Positions 1 through 5,737 of a DNA stretch of 10,507 bases are shown in pieces. The translations under genes and the position numbers were made by a program. Source of the stretch: Elusimicrobiota bacterium (GTDB taxonomy: Bacteria; Elusimicrobiota; Elusimicrobia; 2-01-FULL-59-12; JACPXA01); assembly GCA_016196785.1 (NCBI GenBank), contig JACPXA010000248.1, forward strand, positions 1 to 10,507. The letters run 5' to 3'. How positions within the stretch are numbered: position 1 is the first letter of the stretch; each line of letters opens with the position of its first letter. The notes under the pieces were generated by a model. The model ran no database searches and was not told the DNA's origin. It saw only the letters and a program-made list of their open reading frames with translations.

Positions 1-2507
1 AGGGGCGGGATCTCCTCGCGGCTCTCGCCCGCGTCGCCGCCGACCTCCCGATCCTGCTCGTCGCGACGACCCGGCCCGGGCTCGGTGTCGAGGAACGAGC
101 GCCGCTCGACCGCCTCGACGTGACGCGGCGGCTTCACCTGGGCCGGCTCTTTGTACGCCTTGATCCGCTGCTGCACGAGCATGACGATGTCTTGGTTCCG
201 GCTCGATTGAGCGATCTCTTCATAGACGGCTAAGATACGCGCCGTGGGCTCCTCCGCTTGTTCATAGAGTTGGGCGAGCCGAAGGAGGCCGGCAATTCGA
301 AACTCATGGTCTTTGGGTTCCAGTCGGAGCAGCCCCTCATAGGCGGTGCGGGCCTTGGCCGTCTCTTTGAGGTTCCGATAGCATTCGCCCACACGGTAGC
401 GGGCTTCGATGTATTCGGGTGCCGTGGACGGCACCCGGCTGTAGGTGCTCGCCGCCTCCACAAACTGGCCTTTGAGCTCATAGAGGTTGGCTAGCGTCAG
501 GATCGCGGTGATCGCCTTAGCATCTGTGGGAAAGCGGCTCAGGAACTCTCGGTACGCGTGAATGGCCTCATCAGGATGGAACGCCTTCTTGTAGGCGAGT
601 GCCTCATTTAAGAGGGCGTCCTGCATGAGGCCATGCGAGGGAAAGCTCTTGCGGAATTGCCCGAAGGCCTCCGCCGCGGCGAAATAGTCTTGCTGCTGAA
701 AGAGGCTTGTGGCGAGCTGAAAGGTGGCCTGCGCTGCGAGGGGATGCGTGACGTATTGGGTGGCGAAATGCCGATAGGCTTGGGCCGCCTCGTTGAACGA
801 TTTTTGGTTGAACAGGCTTTCACCCAGATAGAAGTACGCCTCCGGGGCGTGGGCGCCCACCGGGAATTTGACTAAGAGGTCTCGAAACCACTGTTCCGCC
901 ATCCGGTAATCCTTCGCGTTGAAGGCCTCAGCGCCACGCCGCCACAGGACCGAGGAGGCGGCGCTCGAGTGCGGGGCTTCCGCTAAGAGGAGTTTCAGAT
1001 CCACCGCGGGGAGGCCTTGGCCTTCCGTGCTGGCCAGGAGCATCTCGGCGGCGGTCCGTACCCTGGGATCCACCGGAAACCGCAGTCGGAACGCTCTCCA
1101 CTGGAGAACCGCCCCTGGGATGTCACCTTTATTATATGCCGATTGGACCAGTTGGAACAGCGCCTCCTGCGCCTCAGGGCTGAAGGGATCCGCATTGGTG
1201 ATGGCTTGGTAGGCTTGCTCCGCTTGGTCATAGTGAGTTAATCCAAAGGCCGTTTTGCCGATCTGTTGATAGGCCACGAGTCGGAGCGGTGCATCGGGAT
1301 ACTCCTGCACCAGTTGATCCCACTTTTTGATGGCCTCGCTGTAGTATTTGAGTCCGGCGAGGCTCAACCCGCCATAGTAGAGCGCTTCCGCCTTCATCGC
1401 TGGCGAGGGAGCGCGGGCAGCCACCTGCTCGAAGGCGCTCGCGGCTTGCTCATAGTCACGCAGGTTAAACGCCATTTTGGCGAGCTGGAACCGGCCGTTC
1501 AACACGACCTCTTGGTTCTTTTGTTCCTCGGCGAGGGCGATGGCCTGCTGTTGGACCCCTCGCGCCTCTTCCACTCGGTTGAGTTGGGCGAGGCTGAGGG
1601 ATAACCCCTGAAGGGCGTATGGGGCGAGCGGGCCGATCGGGCTCACCGCCAGGAACCGGTGGTACGCGTGTTCGGCATGGGCGTAGTCGCCGAGCCGCAC
1701 ATAGGCCTCCGCGATCCAAAACGCGGTTTGCTTGTGGAGCAAGGGGCTCTGCTCCGTGAGGGTGGGGGTCGCTTCGTTGAACACCCGGTTCAACGCGGTG
1801 ACAAGATAGGCTGAACGATCTTCGGTCTGGTGCATCAACGCCATCAGATAGAGGGCGGTGCTGGTCGCTCCCCCACTGGGCGTGGGCGGAGGGCTACTGG
1901 GCGTGGGCGGAGGGCTAGAGGCATAGTCCAACACCGAACGAAACGACTGGAGCGATGCCTCATGCTGGCCTAACGCCTCCTGGGAGATGCCGCGGGCGAG
2001 CGCGACATGGCCGTTCAGCGGGGAGGTTGGATACCGTCGGAGAAACTGGGACGAGAGCTTGGCGACCTGCTTGTGGTGCTGGAGCGAGAGGTGCGCCCAC
2101 AGGACCCGGAAGGACGCCTCTTGACGGGCCGTCGGGGTCCGCTCCGCGCGGGCGAACGGGATGAGCCCCCAGAGGTGGCGGCGGGCGGTCCGTCGAGCCT
2201 CACGGAGCACCTCCTCCCAGGCCTTGGCATGCGCCGGCAAGGAGTCATAGAAGTACCGCCACTCAGCCGCGGAGGAGTGCTTGGGAAATTGGGCCAGGAG
2301 ATCTTTCAGGGCGACCTCCACCGCCGGGTAATCCTTTTGTCGGAATCGAATGGAGGCCAGACGTTGGAACGCCCAGGCCTTCAAGTCGGACGGGAGGTCT
2401 GCGGACAACGCTTGGGTCAGGTAGGTCGCGGCCAGCGTATCATCTTTCCCCTGATAGAGCGCTTCGCTCAGGAGCAGCCGGGCCCGATCGAGCCACAAGG
2501 CCGGGGC
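1..2507 (-). CDS. Large TPR repeat protein, C-terminal part (partial at left edge; continues the frame of 3209-2508 across a TGA)
   Basis: About 835 codons are open without a stop from 2507 to the edge, in exactly the same frame as the signal-peptide-bearing segment 3209-2511. I translated it line by line and saw no frameshift. The content is tandem helical TPR/Sel1-like repeats, for example AEAYFYLGESLFNQKSF, DYEQAASAFEQVAARAP, HYDQAEQAYQAITNADP and AKARTAYEGLLRLEPKD. Such repeats are known protein-interaction scaffolds; here probably periplasmic or outer-membrane. A proline/serine linker, SPPPTPS twice, splits the array near 1916-1875. No in-frame ATG occurs for about 220 codons after the TGA and no start has a ribosome site, so an independent gene is unlikely. 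The last 40 or so codons (about 1-125) change to Arg/Asp/Glu/Gly-rich, very GC-rich sequence unlike the TPR part, and may not belong to it. No specific function is recognised. Confidence 0.75.
1875..1916. repeat. 21-bp tandem duplication inside the TPR gene
   Basis: Copies at 1875-1895 and 1896-1916 are identical. They encode SPPPTPS twice, a flexible proline-rich linker between two blocks of TPR helices. The length is a multiple of three, so the frame is kept. Confidence 0.85.
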
Positions 2508-3209
2508 TCATTGGTTGGTGAGTTGCTGGTAGGCGGCGATCGCTTGGGGAAACTGTTGTTGGGCGCAGTGGGTGGCGAGGAGGGCGTAGAGGGCGGTGGC
2601 ATCGTCCGGGTGTTTCTGAAAATGCTTGATCGCGGTGGCGAAGTCCCCGCGGTCGTAGGCGATCAAGCCGGCGAGCACATCAATGAGCGCAAGGTCTTGA
2701 TCTTGCGGATAGCGGGTGACATACGCTTCCAGGGCGGTGTGGGCTTCCTCCCGATGTCCTTGGGCGAGCTCGGCCCGGATGAGGAGCAGCGACGCTTCCC
2801 GAGCCACAAAGGGTGAGGCGACATGGGTGAGGTCCTGGGCGATGCCAATGGCCTGCTCGGGGCGCTGGGTCCGGAGGCGAGTTTCCGCCAAGCGGAGCTG
2901 GGCGCAGTGGACGAGATAGGGATCAATGGCCTTGCCCTCGCGAGCGACCCGTTCGTAGAGCTCGGCGGCCTTGTCCCACGCCTGGTTCTTCCAGTGTATC
3001 TCCGCGGCGGTATAGAGGGTGCGGAGCCGTTGGGCCTCGTCCCCCGCCTCTTCCGCGAGCTTGAGCAGGGTCTCTGGCAGGGGATCGGTCCGGCCCATGT
3101 GGAGGGTGATCGTCTGCTCAAACCGGGACACGGCTCGTTCCTCGGCGCCCCAGCCACAGGAGACGCCAAAAACCACCACCAACAGGGAAAGGCTGATCCA
3201 CCGATCCAT
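2508..3209 (-). CDS. Exported TPR protein, N-terminal part ending at an in-frame TGA
   Basis: The 233-residue product starts MDRWISLSLLVVVFGVSCGWGAEE, a short n-region plus hydrophobic core, so a Sec signal peptide; the Cys context GVSC is a poor lipobox. TPR-type helices follow (AWDKAAELYERVAREG, QEDFATAI-like GDFATAIKHFQKHPDDA, QFPQAIAAYQQLTNQ). The frame is open upstream to 3338, but those 43 codons read through a dispersed palindromic repeat (LDSRLRGND is its typical translation), so the start at 3209 is preferred because it begins the signal peptide. No clear Shine-Dalgarno precedes it. The TGA at 2510-2508 is followed in the same frame by more TPR sequence (APALWLDRARLLLSEAL), so this is probably the front of a protein of more than 1,000 residues cut by a nonsense change or a base-call error. 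Alternatively it is a genuine short protein; a truncated one would still be exported. Confidence 0.75.
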   Translation of the reverse strand: MDRWISLSLLVVVFGVSCGWGAEERAVSRFEQTITLHMGRTDPLPETLLKLAEEAGDEAQRLRTLYTAAEIHWKNQAWDKAAELYERVAREGKAIDPYLVHCAQLRLAETRLRTQRPEQAIGIAQDLTHVASPFVAREASLLLIRAELAQGHREEAHTALEAYVTRYPQDQDLALIDVLAGLIAYDRGDFATAIKHFQKHPDDATALYALLATHCAQQQFPQAIAAYQQLTNQ

Positions 3210-3228
3210 TGCAGTTCTAGTATGAGAG

Positions 3229-3300
3229 TGTTGAAAAACCTGCCTTGGACCGTCATTCCCGCGCAAGCGGGAATCCAGGGTCCTGTGGGGCATTTCAACA
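3229..3300. repeat. 72-bp palindromic repeat with 8-bp terminal inverted repeats
   Basis: TGTTGAAA at 3229-3236 and TTTCAACA at 3293-3300 bound the unit. Its core is ATTCCCGC-GCAA-GCGGGAAT (3255-3274), flanked by GGACC and GGTCC. The core with CGTCATTCCCGC is a widespread intergenic repeat, usually betrayed by spurious peptides such as SRLRGND. It sits 20 bases before the start of the TPR gene. Confidence 0.8.
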
Positions 3301-3355
3301 GTCTCAGTATACGCATGTTGGAAGGATTTGCCATACATTCTCTAAATGTTCATAC

Positions 3356-3529
3356 CTAGGAGCGTGAGCAATGAGTCCATTTCGGCTGCAATGTTGGCTA
3401 TCGGCCTGCGCCGGCGTCACGCTCGCTCGGCATACCGTTCCTTCGTCAAGTATGCCGTCGCTCGCTTTCCTTGGCTCGGCTCGATAGCCACCATTTCGCT
3501 TCGAAAGCACTCATTGCTCACGCTCCTAG
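3356..3529. mobile_element. 174-bp MITE-like element with 21-bp perfect terminal inverted repeats
   Basis: Positions 3356-3376 (starting CTAGGAGCGTGAGCAATGAG) are the exact reverse complement of 3509-3529. Further inward there is a second pairing block, GGCTATCG near 3393 against CGATAGCC near 3482, and an inner GGCATAC/GTATGCC stem, so the whole element can fold. There is no transposase; the short reading frame across it (3510-3304 on the minus strand) looks spurious. No clear target duplication is visible. It may be moved in trans or be a structured intergenic repeat. Confidence 0.65.
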
Positions 3530-3542
3530 TGTAACAGGTGAA

Positions 3543-3585
3543 GATTAAGTTTGCATTAAGTTTAGATTAAATTTTGATTAAGTTT
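3543..3585. promoter_or_regulatory. Four AT-rich direct repeats with 11-bp period (Pho-box-like)
   Basis: Plus-strand units GATTAAGTTT, CATTAAGTTT, GATTAAATTT and GATTAAGTTT begin at 3543, 3554, 3565 and 3576. On the minus strand they read CTTAATCT, CTTAATGC, TTTAATCT and CTTAATCA, each separated by AAA. Eight-base units with three-base spacers are the layout of PhoB/OmpR-family sites; CTTAA(C/T)-type units resemble cyanobacterial Pho boxes. It abuts the PorV-TPR stop and points toward the TPR gene. A weak -10 candidate, TACACT, follows about eight bases later. Function is inferred. Confidence 0.5.
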
Positions 3586-5737
3586 ATTCCCTGCGCGTTC
3601 CATTACCATTTGTCGAGCGGTTTATGCGTTCCATGCTCCGGCGGGCCTCCAGATTCTCTGGGTCTAACTCTAAAGCCCGTTGCCAGAGACGTTGGGCCGT
3701 GGCAAAGTCTTGGACCATGGCGGCCTCGAGACCCTGTTGGTAGAGCTTGCGGGATTCCGCTCGTCGCTGTTCACGTTGCTCCCCTTGGAGCCTGGCGAGC
3801 GCTTCTTTCGCGGGGACGAACGCCGGCTGATGGTGCACCGCCCGTTGATAGTACCGGATCGCTTCTTCGGTTTGCCCCGCCCGCTCCAAGCGATAGCCTT
3901 CTTGATAGGCGTTCTCCGCCAGGCTCTGGAGAATCGTCGCGACCTGCGAGAGCGCCGCTGGGTGGGTGGGATCGAACCGCACGACCTGCTGGAAGTACTC
4001 CAGCGCTTGGATCAAGTTGCCTTCCGCGTAGGCCTTCTCACCGGCTCGATAGGCTTTTTTGATGGCCGTCTCGCGGGCCTCCTGTTGCCGGGTAGCTTCC
4101 TCTTGCGTCAGCCGTTCCGTCACCTGGGCGAACATGGTTTTGGCTTTCTCATGCTGTGGATCCAGGACCAGCGCCTTCTCGACCTCCTGTTTTGCCTCGG
4201 CCAGCCGGCCTTCTTTGAGGTCCTTCTCCGCGATCTCTAAGAAGGCCTGGACGAGCCCTTGGTAGCGATCCTGAATCTTGCCAAGATACTCCTTCGCGCC
4301 CGCATGGTGAGGACTCAACGCCAGGATAGTCTCAAATTCGTCCTTCGCTTTCAAGAGATCGTCCTGATTGAAATACCGAACCCCTTGGGTGAAGTGCTGA
4401 GCGAGTCCTGTTTCAAGTTGCTGCCGCCGGTTGGCTTCTCCCAACGTTTCCGTTTCCTCGGTGATGCGGGCCAGTAGCTTTTGGGTGGGTTGATGCCATG
4501 GGGCGACTGAAGCCAGGCGCTTCAGTTGCACATAGGCGTCCACCATCTGGGCCTGGCCATAGGCTCGCTCGGCCGCCTGGTACCGCTGTTCGACCTCCTC
4601 GGCAAACCGATCCCGCCGCAGCGTGGGGCCAAACCGGACGCCCAGGCTTACCCGATGCGTCTGGCCCAGAATCCCAAAGGGCACAAAGGCGTAGTCCAGG
4701 TGGAGCTGGGAATTCCCCAACCCAATGCCGTAACTCAAGCCCCGATCCAGGTCGTCCCGGGTCTTGTATCCCATCCGCAGGGCCAGGAGGTCTCGAAAGC
4801 GATACTCGGCGCCAAAGGCCGTTAAGAGGCTGTTGTCGCGTGGCAGCGCCAGGTCCCAAGCCACCAGTAACGAATCGTGCAGGAAAGAACCCGCGAGACC
4901 CAGTTTGAATGTCCGCGGGGTCGGCGAGGTTTCCCGGATGAACTTCAGCCCAGGTCCCAGGTGTTGAGCGACCCCGCCGACATGCAGACGGGTCATCCAT
5001 GTAGGACGAGGGAGTTGGTACCGAAAGCCCAGGTCAGCCATGATCCCCGTCGCGCTCTGTTGGTCCAGGCGTTTATTCAAGAGCTTCAGGGTCACACCGG
5101 TATCCAACCCCGGCAGTCGGACCGTCCAGGGGTATCCCCAGCTCGCTGCCACCACCAGGTCAGAGGCGGAGAGCTTTCCCGTGGCGCCGCCCGCGGGGTC
5201 GTACCCTTGAATGTCTCCAACGGTCACATAACTCAGACTGCCGGCGAACGTCCCCCGATCTGGCATGGGGCGGGCATAGGACAGATACTCGTACCGAACA
5301 TCCTGGATGAACTCATTGTGCATAAAGCCGATCTCTTGGTAGTTCAATCGGGAGAGGCCGGCAGGGTTCCAGGCAGGGGCGAAGGCATCGTCGGCTGCGG
5401 CGGTGTAGGCCTCGCCCATCGCCACCGCCCGGGCCCCGACACCGATCTTCAAGAAATTCGCGGTGCTCGTCCCCTTCCCCCCCGCCTCTACCAGTGTCAT
5501 ACCCGCGAGCGAGATGAACAGGGCAAGGAGGAGGCGGGCCAGGGGGCAGAGTGAGGGGAGGGGGGACGTAGCTGCTTTCTTGCCTTTTGAAGAGAGTCCC
5601 CCCCCACTCAAGAGCACGGCTTTCCTTAGGGTTGCTTCGAGGCCTTGTAGTCCTGGTGTGGGACCCATGCTCCTCGCTACACGACCCTTGGAGGGGCAAA
5701 AGGCAAGAAAGCAGCTACGTCCCCTATGCCTTTTCAT
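3584..5737 (-). CDS. PorV/PorQ-family outer-membrane barrel fused to a C-terminal TPR domain
   Basis: 717 residues from the ATG at 5737. Residues 61-86 hold a signal peptide core (LARLLLALFISLAG) with likely cleavage after VEA. Residues 88-370 match the PorV/PorQ (UPF0164) barrel family: the N-terminal signature GTSTANFLKIGVGARAVAMG, then AADDAFAPAWNPAGLS, then alternating beta-strand segments. Residues 383-705 are coiled/TPR repeats (NLIQALEYFQQVVRFDP, QTEEAIRYYQRAVHHQP, DFATAQRLWQRALELDP). PorV in type IX secretion is an outer-membrane shuttle for cargo C-terminal domains; the TPR tail is not part of canonical PorV. The start overlaps the upstream stop as ATGA, implying coupling. Residues 5-59 are encoded by a 163-bp inverted-repeat element, so the first 60 residues look acquired; the ancestral start is unclear. 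MGPTPG at residue 24 is an alternative start. Family assignment is strong; a secretion role is inferred. Confidence 0.85.
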   Translation of the reverse strand: MKRHRGRSCFLAFCPSKGRVARSMGPTPGLQGLEATLRKAVLLSGGGLSSKGKKAATSPLPSLCPLARLLLALFISLAGMTLVEAGGKGTSTANFLKIGVGARAVAMGEAYTAAADDAFAPAWNPAGLSRLNYQEIGFMHNEFIQDVRYEYLSYARPMPDRGTFAGSLSYVTVGDIQGYDPAGGATGKLSASDLVVAASWGYPWTVRLPGLDTGVTLKLLNKRLDQQSATGIMADLGFRYQLPRPTWMTRLHVGGVAQHLGPGLKFIRETSPTPRTFKLGLAGSFLHDSLLVAWDLALPRDNSLLTAFGAEYRFRDLLALRMGYKTRDDLDRGLSYGIGLGNSQLHLDYAFVPFGILGQTHRVSLGVRFGPTLRRDRFAEEVEQRYQAAERAYGQAQMVDAYVQLKRLASVAPWHQPTQKLLARITEETETLGEANRRQQLETGLAQHFTQGVRYFNQDDLLKAKDEFETILALSPHHAGAKEYLGKIQDRYQGLVQAFLEIAEKDLKEGRLAEAKQEVEKALVLDPQHEKAKTMFAQVTERLTQEEATRQQEARETAIKKAYRAGEKAYAEGNLIQALEYFQQVVRFDPTHPAALSQVATILQSLAENAYQEGYRLERAGQTEEAIRYYQRAVHHQPAFVPAKEALARLQGEQREQRRAESRKLYQQGLEAAMVQDFATAQRLWQRALELDPENLEARRSMERINRSTNGNGTRRE
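5562..5724. repeat. 163-bp inverted-repeat element with 28-bp perfect arms (REPIN/MITE-like)
   Basis: The left arm at 5562-5589 begins GGGGACGTAGCTGCTTTCTT; the right arm at 5697-5724 is its exact reverse complement, with 107 bp between. The arms carry the same core as the repeat at 8653-8722, so they are two inverted REP units. The element lies wholly within the first 59 codons of the PorV-TPR reading frame, between its start codon and the signal peptide core. Confidence 0.85.

Noticed and set aside
2508..2510. Selenocysteine at the TGA
   Set aside because: No convincing selenocysteine insertion hairpin follows, the TPR family is not a known selenoprotein, and the position is structural.
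2440..2511. ATGA overlap at the TPR break, suggesting a coupled downstream start
   Set aside because: The ATG at 2511 opens a different frame that stops after 23 codons (TGA at 2442-2440) and does not encode the TPR sequence.
2007..2816. Long plus-strand open frame of 269 codons
   Set aside because: It is antisense to the clear TPR frame and its peptide is glycine/arginine-rich, a typical high-GC shadow.
2823..3359. Plus-strand open frame of 178 codons
   Set aside because: It mirrors the TPR gene and reads through the palindromic repeat (IPAQAGIQ is a known artefact of that repeat).
3304..3510. 68-codon minus-strand frame across the 174-bp element
   Set aside because: It lies almost wholly inside the inverted-repeat element, has no ribosome site and resembles repeat-derived spurious peptides.
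4877..5554. Plus-strand open frame of 225 codons
   Set aside because: Antisense to the PorV barrel, whose family signature residues are on the minus strand.
5562..5724. CRISPR array or intrinsic terminator
   Set aside because: Only two arms in inverted orientation 107 bp apart, no repeat/spacer periodicity and no T run; it fits a REP pair.
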